NCBI GenBank assembly: GCA_044375415.1
Contig: JBILMS010000003.1
Location: 1-64,000, forward strand
Direction: 5' to 3'
DNA length: 64,000 nucleotides
Origin: JAWXBG01 sp044375415
GTDB taxonomy: Bacteria; Bacteroidota; Bacteroidia; Flavobacteriales_D; Sanyastnellaceae
The notes under the pieces were generated by a model. That model was not told the origin of the DNA. It was given only the letters and a program-made list of their open reading frames with translations, and ran no database searches. Position numbers and translations under genes: made by a program. Each line of letters begins with the position of its first letter. The first letter of the stretch is position 1. This document shows, piece after piece, positions 50,518 through 59,304 of this stretch.

Positions 50518-50525
50518 CAAAGCTA
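50518..50525 (-). promoter_or_regulatory. Candidate -7 element (TAGCTTTG), leaderless arrangement
   Basis: Exact TAnnTTTG on the minus strand, with only GCAC between it and the ATG at 50513. Confidence 0.45.
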
Positions 50526-50732
50526 TTCATCTATTTGGAATTATGAATTATGGATGATGATGAATTATGAATTATGAATGGGGTTCGCGGTTGACTTGAA
50601 GATTTACTTCGAAGGTGATGGGTGATGGATGAAGGATGCATAACTGGGAGGAGCCGAGGTTTTAGAGTAATAGAAGAACATCGATCCTGAGTGCAGCCGA
50701 GGGGGTGTGAGATGACGGGTTGCTAATGATGG

Positions 50733-51023
50733 GTCGTCCCCCTGAGTCCCACGTATAAAATCCAACCGTGAGCGTTGAAAAAACCGTCGGAGAGCCTCAC
50801 CCCTAGCCCCTCTCCAGAGGAGAGGGGACGTTCACGTTAAATTGAAAAATGTTGTTTTCAAGAATGCGCGGCTTTAAAAAACGCAAACTTTTCAGTTTAC
50901 AGAATCGATCCCTCTCCCCTGGAGAGGGCGGAGGGTGAGGCCTTCGAAGAAGAATGGTTTTTCAAAACTAGAAAATGTAAAAATCTCATTTTCAACCATG
51001 TTCCACAACTTGTCATTGGCAGC
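50733..51023. repeat. Dispersed element of about 285 bp, copy B (inverted relative to copy A)
   Basis: Read on the minus strand it has the same order as copy A: GCTGCCAATGACAAGTTGTG, the CCTCACCCTCCGCCCTCTCC arm, a diverged centre, the AGAGGGGCTAGGGGTGAGGC arm, then GACGGTTTTTTCAACGCTCA. The arms are much better conserved than the centre. Confidence 0.75.
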
Positions 51024-51362
51024 TTGCCGTGTCCTTGAGCTCGTCGAAAGGGGGTGGGTGAAAGGTGTTGGGTAGCTTTATATGACAACCGTTCACATAC
51101 CAAGGGCTTCAGTCCTATTTCAATTTTTTTTTGAGAATTCCGACATCCCGAAGATGTCGAACCCGGTGGCTTGAGCCCCGGGTGAGAAGATCGAATGGCG
51201 ATTGGTGTAAATTGACGATTTGTCTTTGAGGGTTTTGGATGCTAGGTGATGGGTGATGGTCTTCTTTATTCGAGAAACGTTGGCATTTCAAATCACGTCA
51301 ACGTGGACTGCCGCCTGCCGACTGCCACCTGCCGACTGCCAACTTTTTCGTCGACTTCTCCC

Positions 51363-51370
51363 TACTTTTG
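51363..51370 (+). promoter_or_regulatory. Candidate -7 element (TACTTTTG) for the sugar aminotransferase gene
   Basis: Exact TAnnTTTG, 21 nt before the ATG at 51392. No TTG at the expected -33 position. Confidence 0.4.
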
Positions 51371-51391
51371 CGACCCTCAAAAAAAGATTAC

Positions 51392-52519
51392 ATGAAACAA
51401 CTTCAAATGGTAGACCTTCTAGGTCAATATGAACAGGTTAAAGAACAAATGGACAAGGCGATACTCGATGTCGTAACCTCATCTCTATATATAGGTGGCC
51501 CGCAAGTGAAAGGGTTTCAAGATGAATTAGAACACTATCTGGGAGTAAAACATGTGATTCCTTGTGCAAATGGAACCGATGCTCTGCAAATAGCCATGAT
51601 GGCATTAGGACTGCAACCCGGAGACGAAGTAATTACGGCAGCTTTTACCTACGTGGCTACCGCTGAGGTAATTGCCTTGCTCCAGTTGAAACCGGTTTTG
51701 GTGGATGTGGATCCGGAGACCTTCAACATCGACTGCGAACAAGTCCGAAATGCCATTGGACCAAAAACCAAGGCAATTGTGCCGGTGCATTTGTTTGGTC
51801 AATGTGCTAATATGGAGGAAATTCTGGCAATCGCATCAGAATCAAATATATATGTTATCGAGGACACTGCTCAAGCAATAGGTGCGCGTTATACCTTTTC
51901 GGATGGCAAAACAGTTTCAGCCGGTTGCATGGGTCATATAGGCTGCACTTCATTTTTTCCTTCGAAAAACCTTGGATGTTATGGAGATGGGGGAGCGATG
52001 ATGACCAATGATGATGATTTGGCGTTCAAAATCAGGCAAATAGCAAATCATGGTCAGGGTCAACGCTATTATCATGATGTAGTTGGAGTAAATTCTCGTC
52101 TAGATGCCATCCAGGCCGCAATATTGAGAGTGAAACTTCCACACCTAAATAAATACAATGAGCGCAGGGAAAAGGCAGCCTCATTTTACGACCATGCTTT
52201 TTCGGCTACATCGAAGCTCATAACCCCTGTTCGGGACTCTAAAAGCACCCATGTATTCCATCAATATACATTAAAAACCAATGGAGTAGATAGAAATTCG
52301 ATTCCTGACAAACTGGCTGTCAAAGGCATACCGTCCATGATTTATTACCCGGTTCCTTTACATCTTCAAAAGGCATATTCAAATTTGGGCTATTCTGAGG
52401 GTCAATTCCCTGTAACTGAGGATCTTTGCCGTCGAGTTTTTTCACTCCCTATGCACACGGAGCTTACCAATGAACAACTGGAGTTTATTGTGGATGGAGT
52501 AATGGAAGCGATATCTTAA
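51392..52519 (+). CDS. DegT/DnrJ/EryC1/StrS-family sugar aminotransferase
   Basis: A 375-residue PLP enzyme from the ATG at 51392 (MKQLQMVDLLGQYEQVKEQM). Family marks are SSLYIGGPQVKGFQDELEHY, CANGTDALQIAM, AFTYVATAEV, VIEDTAQAIGA, the Schiff-base Lys in SFFPSKNLGCYGDGGAM and NSRLDAIQAAIL. It transfers an amino group to a nucleotide keto-sugar for polysaccharide or glycan synthesis. The closest type is probably WbpE-like (UDP-3-keto-GlcNAcA), but the sugar cannot be fixed from this gene alone, as no other sugar genes are adjacent. Confidence 0.9.
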   Translation: MKQLQMVDLLGQYEQVKEQMDKAILDVVTSSLYIGGPQVKGFQDELEHYLGVKHVIPCANGTDALQIAMMALGLQPGDEVITAAFTYVATAEVIALLQLKPVLVDVDPETFNIDCEQVRNAIGPKTKAIVPVHLFGQCANMEEILAIASESNIYVIEDTAQAIGARYTFSDGKTVSAGCMGHIGCTSFFPSKNLGCYGDGGAMMTNDDDLAFKIRQIANHGQGQRYYHDVVGVNSRLDAIQAAILRVKLPHLNKYNERREKAASFYDHAFSATSKLITPVRDSKSTHVFHQYTLKTNGVDRNSIPDKLAVKGIPSMIYYPVPLHLQKAYSNLGYSEGQFPVTEDLCRRVFSLPMHTELTNEQLEFIVDGVMEAIS

Positions 52520-52834
52520 GATTTTCACAATTCAAAGTTCAAAAATGACCTCGGAGCCTCCGGTTGAAGGGGTATAAAAATTCGAATTGTTGAAAACTTC
52601 CGGTTTCAATCGTTCGGTTTCCTTGAAAAGTCCGAAATCTGTTAAAATTTTAAAATACTGTAAAACAATATATTACAAGGAATATTTTATCCAAACGGCT
52701 ACAAATCATGACTTCTGTAAAAATATTTTCACAATGACTGTTGCACGATTGAATATCGCTTGTACATTTGCGCCCCCGTTTTTGCGGCCGTGTGAGCATT
52801 GCCAAAAAGGGAAAAAATAAGAGAAATTTAGAGA
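52520..52834. other. Upstream region of the ribosomal protein cluster (315 bp)
   Basis: AT-rich, with no gene. It holds the promoter at 52741-52770 and then a 64-nt leader to rpsL. No obvious attenuator hairpin before rpsL. Confidence 0.6.
52741..52770 (+). promoter_or_regulatory. Promoter of the str-S10-spc cluster
   Basis: TTG (52741-52743), 19 bp, TACATTTG (52763-52770): a full match to the Bacteroidota -33/-7 promoter with ideal spacing. rpsL starts 64 nt further on. Confidence 0.75.
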
Positions 52835-53215
52835 ATGCCAACCGTACAACAACTTATCAGAAAAGGTCGTGAGACCTTACAGTACCGCAGCAAGTCAGCG
52901 GCTCTGACCTCTTGCCCACAACGCAGAGGTGTGTGCACCAAAGTGTACACTACTACTCCTAAGAAGCCGAATTCGGCCCTTAGAAAGGTAGCTAAGGTTC
53001 GTCTGACCAACAAGTTTGAGGTAATCGCTTACATCGGCGGAGAAGGTCACAACCTTCAAGAACACTCAATTGTTCTCGTAAGAGGCGGTCGAGTGAAAGA
53101 TCTTCCGGGCGTACGTTATCACATCGTACGTGGTGCTTTGGATACTGCCGGTGTTAACGGCCGTGGACAGCGCAGATCTAAATACGGTACTAAGAGACCT
53201 AAAGTAAAAAAATAA
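52835..53215 (+). CDS. rpsL: 30S ribosomal protein S12
   Basis: 126 residues, first gene of the cluster. S12 lies at the decoding centre. TPKKPNSALRKVAKVRL carries K43 and GGRVKDLPGVRYH carries K88, both in the streptomycin-sensitive form. The KDLPGV Asp (D89) is the residue that RimO methylthiolates in other bacteria. Confidence 0.98.
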   Translation: MPTVQQLIRKGRETLQYRSKSAALTSCPQRRGVCTKVYTTTPKKPNSALRKVAKVRLTNKFEVIAYIGGEGHNLQEHSIVLVRGGRVKDLPGVRYHIVRGALDTAGVNGRGQRRSKYGTKRPKVKK

Positions 53216-53234
53216 CCGCGATATTATTTGATCC

Positions 53235-53702
53235 ATGAGAAGGAGAAAAGCCAAAAAAATTCCAGTACTACCAGATCCGGTTTTTAACGAGGTGGTGGTT
53301 ACGAAGTTCGTAAACAACCTGATGTTGCAGGGTAAGAAAAGCACCGCTTTCGGTATTTTCTATGATGCTATCGACAAAGTTGGAACGAAGTCGGGCGAAA
53401 ATGGTCTGGAAATATGGAGAAAGGCACTTGAAAATGTGACCCCAGCTGTTGAAGTACGTAGCCGCCGTGTTGGTGGAGCTACTTTCCAGATTCCATCTCC
53501 TATCCGCGATGATCGCAAAAGTTCTATGGCTATGAAATGGCTCATAGGATACGCTCGCAAACGCAACGAAAAAAGCATGGCCGACAAACTTGCCGGTGAA
53601 ATCATGGCTGCTTTTAAGGAAGAAGGTTCTGCTTTCAAAAAGAAAGAAGACGTTCACCGTATGGCAGAAGCAAACAAGGCTTTCTCACACTTCCGTTTCT
53701 AA
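53235..53702 (+). CDS. rpsG: 30S ribosomal protein S7
   Basis: 155 residues; binds the 3' major domain of 16S rRNA and forms part of the E site. The N-terminus MRRRKAKKIPVLPDPVFNEV and the segment VRSRRVGGATFQIPSPIRDD are typical. Gap of 19 nt after rpsL. Confidence 0.98.
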   Translation: MRRRKAKKIPVLPDPVFNEVVVTKFVNNLMLQGKKSTAFGIFYDAIDKVGTKSGENGLEIWRKALENVTPAVEVRSRRVGGATFQIPSPIRDDRKSSMAMKWLIGYARKRNEKSMADKLAGEIMAAFKEEGSAFKKKEDVHRMAEANKAFSHFRF

Positions 53703-53727
53703 TCTGAAAGCCTAAAAGGAACCCAAA

Positions 53728-55833
53728 ATGTCAAGAGACCTTAAATATACAAGAAATATCGGTATCGCCGCCCACATTGATGCGGGAAAGACGACTACCA
53801 CCGAGCGTATTCTTTATTACTCCGGTGTGAACCACAAAATTGGTGAAGTTCACGACGGCGCAGCCACCATGGACTGGATGGCTCAGGAGCAAGAAAGAGG
53901 TATTACTATTACTTCTGCTGCTACTACCGTTTTCTGGAATTACCGTGATAACCAATATCACATCAACATCATCGACACTCCGGGTCACGTGGACTTTACC
54001 GTAGAGGTAAACCGTTCACTCCGTATCCTCGATGGTCTTGTTTTCCTTTTTAGCGCCGTTGATGGGGTAGAACCTCAGTCTGAAACCAACTGGCGTTTGG
54101 CAAACAACTACAATGTTGTTCGTCTTGGATTCGTAAATAAGATGGACCGTCAAGGTGCCGACTTCCTCATGGTGTGTAACCAAGTGAGAGAAATGCTCGG
54201 TAGCAATGCCGTTCCTCTTCAATTGCCTATCGGTGCAGAAGATGATTTCACAGGTGTAGTTGACTTGATCAACTTCCGCGGAATGATCTGGAATGAGCAC
54301 GATAAGGGTATGACTTATCAGACTGTTGACATTCCGGCAGATATGTTGGAGGAAGCAACTATGTGGAGAGAAAAACTTCTCGAAGCAGTGTCTGAATACG
54401 ACGACAACCTGATGATGAAATTTTTCGATGATCCTACTTCGATCACCGAAAGAGAAATCCTAGACGCTTTGCGTGCAGCTTGTCTCGACCATAAAATCGT
54501 TCCAATGGTTTGTGGTTCATCCTTCAAAAACAAGGGTGTACAAACCATGCTTGATCTGGTAATGGAACTTCTTCCAAGTCCATTGGACAAGGAAAGCGTA
54601 AAAGGTATCAACCCTGATACACTTGACGAAATTAGCCGTAAGCCCGATTATAGCGAACCATTCGCAGCTCTTGCTTTCAAGATTGCGACTGACCCATACG
54701 TTGGACGACTTGCATTTATGCGTGCCTACTCAGGTATGCTTCAAGCAGGATCCTATGTTCTGAATACCCGCAGCGGTAACAAAGAACGTATCTCACGTAT
54801 CTTCCAAATGCATGCTAATAAGCAGAACCCTGTTGAAAGCCTTGGTGCCGGAGATATCGGAGCTGCAGTAGGTTTTAAGGATATTAAAACCGGTGATACT
54901 CTGTGTGATGAGAAAAATCCAATTGTTCTCGAAGCAATGGATTTCCCTGAGCCTGTAATCGGATTAGCAATCGAACCTAAAACTCAGGTCGATCAAGATA
55001 AAATGGGTATGGCTTTGGCAAAATTGGCCGAAGAAGATCCTACGTTCCGTGTTAAAACGGACGAAGAAACCGGTCAGACTATCATCAGCGGTATGGGTGA
55101 GTTGCACCTCGAAATTATCGTTGATCGCATGAAACGTGAGTTCAAAGTTGAATGTAATCAGGGTGCTCCCCAGGTTGCATACAAGGAAGCAATTACATCC
55201 GATGCAAATCACCGTGAAGTGTACAAAAAGCAAACGGGTGGTCGCGGTAAATTCGCCGACATCGTTGTAAACATCGGACCAAACAACGACGCTGAAAAGC
55301 CAGGTTTGGTATTCGTAAATAATATTAAAGGTGGTAACGTACCACGTGAATTCATTCCGGCTATCGAAAAAGGATTCAAGGAAGCCATGAACAATGGTGT
55401 ACTTGCAGGATACCCACTCGACAGCCTGAAAGTTGAACTAAACGACGGTTCATACCACAACGTTGACTCCGACGCCCTTTCATTCGAATTGTGTGCGAAG
55501 ATGGCCTACCGCGAAGCACTTCCAAAGTGTAAGCCGATCATCCTCGAGCCTATCATGAAACTCGAAGTTGTTACCCCTGCTGAAAACATGGGTGATGTAA
55601 TCGGTGACTTGAACAAACGTCGCGGTGTGATTGAAGGAACCAGCGAAAGAAATAGAGCTACCGTTATCAATGCTAAAGTTCCACTTTCTGAAATGTTCGG
55701 TTACGTGACAGACTTGCGTACCATCACTTCAGGTCGTGCAACATCAAGCATGGAATTCAGCAACTACGCTCCTGCCACCAACAGTGTGCAAGAGGCAGTT
55801 ATTGCTAAAGTAAAAGGTAAAGCCAACGTATAA
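53728..55833 (+). CDS. fusA: Elongation factor G
   Basis: 701 residues; the GTPase that drives translocation. G motifs are AHIDAGKTTTTERIL, DTPGHVDFT and NKMDRQGAD, with the switch I region EQERGITITSAA. All five domains are represented by length and by the C-terminal RRGVIEGTSERNRATVINAK. The next gene is rpsJ, without tuf between, as is usual in Bacteroidota. Confidence 0.98.
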   Translation: MSRDLKYTRNIGIAAHIDAGKTTTTERILYYSGVNHKIGEVHDGAATMDWMAQEQERGITITSAATTVFWNYRDNQYHINIIDTPGHVDFTVEVNRSLRILDGLVFLFSAVDGVEPQSETNWRLANNYNVVRLGFVNKMDRQGADFLMVCNQVREMLGSNAVPLQLPIGAEDDFTGVVDLINFRGMIWNEHDKGMTYQTVDIPADMLEEATMWREKLLEAVSEYDDNLMMKFFDDPTSITEREILDALRAACLDHKIVPMVCGSSFKNKGVQTMLDLVMELLPSPLDKESVKGINPDTLDEISRKPDYSEPFAALAFKIATDPYVGRLAFMRAYSGMLQAGSYVLNTRSGNKERISRIFQMHANKQNPVESLGAGDIGAAVGFKDIKTGDTLCDEKNPIVLEAMDFPEPVIGLAIEPKTQVDQDKMGMALAKLAEEDPTFRVKTDEETGQTIISGMGELHLEIIVDRMKREFKVECNQGAPQVAYKEAITSDANHREVYKKQTGGRGKFADIVVNIGPNNDAEKPGLVFVNNIKGGNVPREFIPAIEKGFKEAMNNGVLAGYPLDSLKVELNDGSYHNVDSDALSFELCAKMAYREALPKCKPIILEPIMKLEVVTPAENMGDVIGDLNKRRGVIEGTSERNRATVINAKVPLSEMFGYVTDLRTITSGRATSSMEFSNYAPATNSVQEAVIAKVKGKANV

Positions 55834-55854
55834 CAGCGATATTAAAAAACCATA

Positions 55855-56160
55855 ATGGCCCAAAAAATCCGCATCAAACTGAAGTCTTACGATCACAACT
55901 TGGTCGATAAGTCAGCAGAAAAAATCGTGAAGACAGTGAAGTCTACCGGTGCTGTAGTGAACGGACCTATTCCCCTTCCTACACACAAAAGGATCTACAC
56001 TGTACTCCGTTCCCCTCACGTAAACAAGAAGGCACGTGAGCAGTTCGAACTGAGTTCATACAAGCGTCTGCTCGACATCTATTCTTCTTCATCGAAGACT
56101 GTAGATGCGCTCATGAAGCTGGAGCTTCCAAGTGGAGTTGAGGTTGAAATCAAAGTGTAA
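55855..56160 (+). CDS. rpsJ: 30S ribosomal protein S10
   Basis: 101 residues. IRIKLKSYDHNLVDKSAEKI and the loop GPIPLPTHKRIYTVLRSPHV are characteristic. S10 also serves as NusE in transcription antitermination in other bacteria. First gene of the S10 part of the cluster, 21 nt after fusA. Confidence 0.98.
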   Translation: MAQKIRIKLKSYDHNLVDKSAEKIVKTVKSTGAVVNGPIPLPTHKRIYTVLRSPHVNKKAREQFELSSYKRLLDIYSSSSKTVDALMKLELPSGVEVEIKV

Positions 56161-56183
56161 TTAATCAAGTAATATAAACACAC

Positions 56184-56804
56184 ATGCCAGGTATAATTGG
56201 TAAAAAAGTAGGAATGACTAGCATCTATAGTGCCGCTGGGAAAAATATCCCATGCACAGTGGTGGAGGCTGGTCCATGTGTTGTGACTCAGATCAGAACT
56301 GAGGAGAAGGATGGATACAGCGCGGTTCAGTTGGCATTCGGCGACAAGAAGGAGAAAAACACCTCTAAGCCAATGATCGGACACTTCGCAAAAGCCGGAA
56401 CAACTCCAAAAAGATTCGTAGTTGAGTTTCATGACTTCTCACAGGATTTGAAACTAGGAGACAAAATTGTCCTTGACGGACTCTTTGCCGAAGGTGAGTT
56501 CGTAGACGTAGTTGGTACCACCAAAGGAAAAGGTTTCCAAGGTGTTGTTAAACGTCACGGTTTTGCTGGAGTAGGTGAGAGCACTCACGGTCAACATAAC
56601 CGTCTGCGCGCTCCGGGATCGCTCGGTGCATCTTCAGACCCATCGCGTGTATTCAAAGGCATGCGCATGGCCGGAAGAACAGGTAACGCTCGTCGTACCG
56701 TGCAGAATCTAGAAATTGTTAAAGTGTTGCCGGAAGAGAATTTAATCCTCATCAAAGGTGCTCTTCCCGGTTTTAATGGTGCAACCGTATTAATCATCAA
56801 GTAA
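56184..56804 (+). CDS. rplC: 50S ribosomal protein L3
   Basis: 206 residues. The N-terminus MPGIIGKKVGMTSIYSAAGK and the peptidyl-transferase-reaching loop around GVGESTHGQHNRLRAPGSLG fit L3. It contacts 23S rRNA early in assembly. Only 2 nt separate it from rplD. Confidence 0.97.
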   Translation: MPGIIGKKVGMTSIYSAAGKNIPCTVVEAGPCVVTQIRTEEKDGYSAVQLAFGDKKEKNTSKPMIGHFAKAGTTPKRFVVEFHDFSQDLKLGDKIVLDGLFAEGEFVDVVGTTKGKGFQGVVKRHGFAGVGESTHGQHNRLRAPGSLGASSDPSRVFKGMRMAGRTGNARRTVQNLEIVKVLPEENLILIKGALPGFNGATVLIIK

Positions 56805-56806
56805 TC

Positions 56807-57433
56807 ATGGAACTCGAAGTACATAACATAGAAGGAAAAAAGACCGGAAAGAAGGTTACTCTTGATGATTCAGTGTTCGCTATTGAACCGAATGATCACG
56901 CGATCTATCTCGACGTTAAGAAATATCTGAACGCTCAACGCACAGGTACTTCTAAAACGAAAGAAAGAAACGAAGTAAGCGGGTCGACTAGAAAAATTAA
57001 GAAGCAAAAAGGAACCGGTGGTGCACGTGCCGGTAGCATCAAGAGCCCAACCATTGTTGGTGGAGGTGCTACATTCGGGCCACAGCCGCGTTCATACGAT
57101 ATCAAGGTGAATAAGAACACCTCTCGTTTGGCTCGTAAATCAGCATTGACATACAAAGCCAAAGAATCAGGAATCATCGTGGTGGACAACATCACAATGG
57201 ACAAACCAAAGACAAAGGAATTCAGTAAGGTAATGAGCAATCTAAACCTTTCTAGAAAAACTTTGGTGTTGATCTCGGAGAGAAATGACGCTGTTTACCT
57301 TTCAGCTAGAAACACAAAAGATTACAACGTGAAGATCGCATCATTGGTGAATACCTATGATATCATGAATAGCCAAAAAGTGGTGTTTGTGGGTAACGCA
57401 CATGAAGTTGTAACTGAAATTCTTAATAAGTAA
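56807..57433 (+). CDS. rplD: 50S ribosomal protein L4
   Basis: 208 residues. The long loop KIKKQKGTGGARAGSIKSPT, which lines the exit tunnel, is clear. In E. coli L4 represses its own operon; no matching leader structure was recognised here. Confidence 0.97.
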   Translation: MELEVHNIEGKKTGKKVTLDDSVFAIEPNDHAIYLDVKKYLNAQRTGTSKTKERNEVSGSTRKIKKQKGTGGARAGSIKSPTIVGGGATFGPQPRSYDIKVNKNTSRLARKSALTYKAKESGIIVVDNITMDKPKTKEFSKVMSNLNLSRKTLVLISERNDAVYLSARNTKDYNVKIASLVNTYDIMNSQKVVFVGNAHEVVTEILNK

Positions 57434-57438
57434 GCACC

Positions 57439-57732
57439 ATGAGCCAAATCCTTATCAGACCACTGGTTACTGAAAAAATGACTGCTATCACTGAGAAGCA
57501 GGGCAAATTCGGATTCATCGTTCATGTGGATGCGAATAAAATTGAGATCAAAAAAGCTGTAGAAAAGCAGTTCGGTGTAAAAGTCCTCGACGTTAACACC
57601 ATTCGCTACAGCGGAAAACGCAAATTCCGTTATACCAAAACAGGTATCACTTCTGGAAGAAGCGCCAGCTACAAGAAGGCCATTGTGAAATTGGCCGCAG
57701 GTGACACTATTGACTTTTACGCCAACGCATAA
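57439..57732 (+). CDS. rplW: 50S ribosomal protein L23
   Basis: 97 residues. ILIRPLVTEKMTAITEKQGK and VLDVNTIRYSGKRK are typical. L23 sits at the tunnel exit and docks trigger factor and SRP. Gap of 5 nt after rplD. Confidence 0.97.
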   Translation: MSQILIRPLVTEKMTAITEKQGKFGFIVHVDANKIEIKKAVEKQFGVKVLDVNTIRYSGKRKFRYTKTGITSGRSASYKKAIVKLAAGDTIDFYANA

Positions 57733-57747
57733 TAGAAGAAAAGAATT

Positions 57748-58572
57748 ATGGGTATCAAGAAATTAAATCCCGTTACCGCAGGTACCAGGCATAAAGTAGC
57801 TCTCACGTTTGATGAGTTGACTACTAACAAGCCTTTTAAACCATTGGTTGTTCCACTTAAATCTACAGGTGGACGAAATAACCAAGGTAAGAGAACCATG
57901 CGTCACATTGGCGGTGGACACAAAAGACAATATCGTCTCATAGATTTTTTAAGATCTAAGCACGATGTATCCGCAAAAATTTTGACTGTAGAGTATGATC
58001 CGAACCGTTCATCTAGAATTTGTTTGGTAGAATATGCTGACGGTGAGAAGAGATATATCCTTTCACCAAAAGGTATCAAAGTGGGTCAAACTATCATGTC
58101 AGGTTCAAAAGCTTCTCCTGAAGTAGGAAACGCTCTTTATCTGCGCGATATTCCACTCGGAACTCTTATTCATAACATTGAAATGAAGCCTGGAAAAGGT
58201 GGAGTTATAGCCCGCAGTGCCGGTAGCTATGCTCAGCTTACTTCCCGCGATGGAAAATATGCTGTAATCACCATGCCTTCTGGTGAAAACCGCTTGATCT
58301 TGTCTGATTGTATCGCCACCATTGGCAGTGTATCAAACGAAGAACACATGCTGGTTGTTTCCGGTAAAGCAGGTCGCAGCCGCTGGTTGGGTCGTCGTCC
58401 AAGAGTTCGTGGTGTAGCCATGAACCCGGTAGATCACCCGATGGGAGGTGGAGAAGGAAGAGCTTCAGGTGGACACCCTCGTTCACGTAAAGGCCTTCCG
58501 GCTAAAGGTCAGAAGACTCGTAAGTCGAAGAAGCCTTCAACAAGATTCATTTTGGAACGTAGAAAGAAATAA
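57748..58572 (+). CDS. rplB: 50S ribosomal protein L2
   Basis: 274 residues. The segment RGVAMNPVDHPMGGGEGRAS contains the conserved His near the peptidyl-transferase centre. The N-terminal stretch GRNNQGKRTMRHIGGGHKRQ is also typical. Confidence 0.98.
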   Translation: MGIKKLNPVTAGTRHKVALTFDELTTNKPFKPLVVPLKSTGGRNNQGKRTMRHIGGGHKRQYRLIDFLRSKHDVSAKILTVEYDPNRSSRICLVEYADGEKRYILSPKGIKVGQTIMSGSKASPEVGNALYLRDIPLGTLIHNIEMKPGKGGVIARSAGSYAQLTSRDGKYAVITMPSGENRLILSDCIATIGSVSNEEHMLVVSGKAGRSRWLGRRPRVRGVAMNPVDHPMGGGEGRASGGHPRSRKGLPAKGQKTRKSKKPSTRFILERRKK

Positions 58573-58583
58573 TATTTTAAGAA

Positions 58584-58850
58584 ATGTCAAGGTCGCTTAA
58601 AAAACCGCCGTTTATCCACATCAAACTTCAAAAGAAGATTGATCAGGCACAGAGTTCAGGTAAGAAAACAGTTATCAAGACTTGGTCACGTGCCAGTACG
58701 ATTAGCCCTGAGTTCGTTGGTATGACCATCGCAGTGCATAACGGCAAACAGTTCATTCCGGTGTACGTTACTGAAAACATGGTAGGACACAAACTCGGCG
58801 AATTTTCTCCGACTCGTACCTTCCGCGGACACTCCGGAAATAGAAAATAA
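58584..58850 (+). CDS. rpsS: 30S ribosomal protein S19
   Basis: 88 residues. MSRSLKKPPFIHIKLQKKID and GHKLGEFSPTRTFRGHSG fit S19, which pairs with S13 at the head of the 30S subunit. Confidence 0.97.
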   Translation: MSRSLKKPPFIHIKLQKKIDQAQSSGKKTVIKTWSRASTISPEFVGMTIAVHNGKQFIPVYVTENMVGHKLGEFSPTRTFRGHSGNRK

Positions 58851-58890
58851 GTAGAATTATAACGCGAACCTTCCGATAATAAATCCGACA

Positions 58891-59283
58891 ATGGGAGCTA
58901 GGAAAAGACAAATGGCCGAGAGGCTTAAAGAAACGAAGAAGCAGACGGCAATTGCCAAACTGAACAATCACCCATCTTCACCAAGGAAGATGAGATTGGT
59001 TGCTGATATCATCAGAGGTAAAGAGGTCTTCATGGCACTCAATATTCTGAAGTTCACACGCAAGCACAGTGCACTTCCAATGGAAAAACTTCTTCGTTCA
59101 GCGATTGATAACTGGCAAACAAAAAATGCCGGCGAAGATCCAACAACCGGCAACTTGGTGGTGAAAGACATCATCGTAGACGGCGGACGTATGTTGAAGC
59201 GTATTAGCCCGGCCCCACAGGGAAGAGCTCACCGCATCAGAAAACGTTCGAACCACATTACAATCATAGTAGATAAAAAATAA
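58891..59283 (+). CDS. rplV: 50S ribosomal protein L22
   Basis: 130 residues. SSPRKMRLVADIIRGKEVFM and the tunnel-lining hairpin with KRISPAPQGRAHRIRKRSNH are characteristic. Gap of 40 nt after rpsS, the widest in this stretch. Confidence 0.97.
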   Translation: MGARKRQMAERLKETKKQTAIAKLNNHPSSPRKMRLVADIIRGKEVFMALNILKFTRKHSALPMEKLLRSAIDNWQTKNAGEDPTTGNLVVKDIIVDGGRMLKRISPAPQGRAHRIRKRSNHITIIVDKK

Positions 59284-59304
59284 TCTTTAGAGATAGCAAA
59301 TAGA

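Larger units (their letters stand above)
50514..51391. other. Repeat-rich spacer (878 bp)
   Basis: From left: the leaderless-type promoter of the barrel gene, AATTATGAATTATGGATG-type runs (50537-50580), copy B of the approximately 285-bp element (50733-51023), a CCTTGAGCTCGTCGAAAGGG relative of the 158-bp array motif (51031-51050), a small CGACATC/GATGTCG hairpin (51141-51160), and GACTGCC-type tandem repeats (51306-51342). Only short frames, none convincing. Confidence 0.65.

Noticed and set aside
52520..52834. Leader attenuator before rpsL
   Set aside because: No stable hairpin with a T-run was seen; only the promoter can be supported.
53728..55854. Missing tuf between fusA and rpsJ as a deletion
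   Set aside because: Absence of tuf at this place is normal for Bacteroidota clusters.
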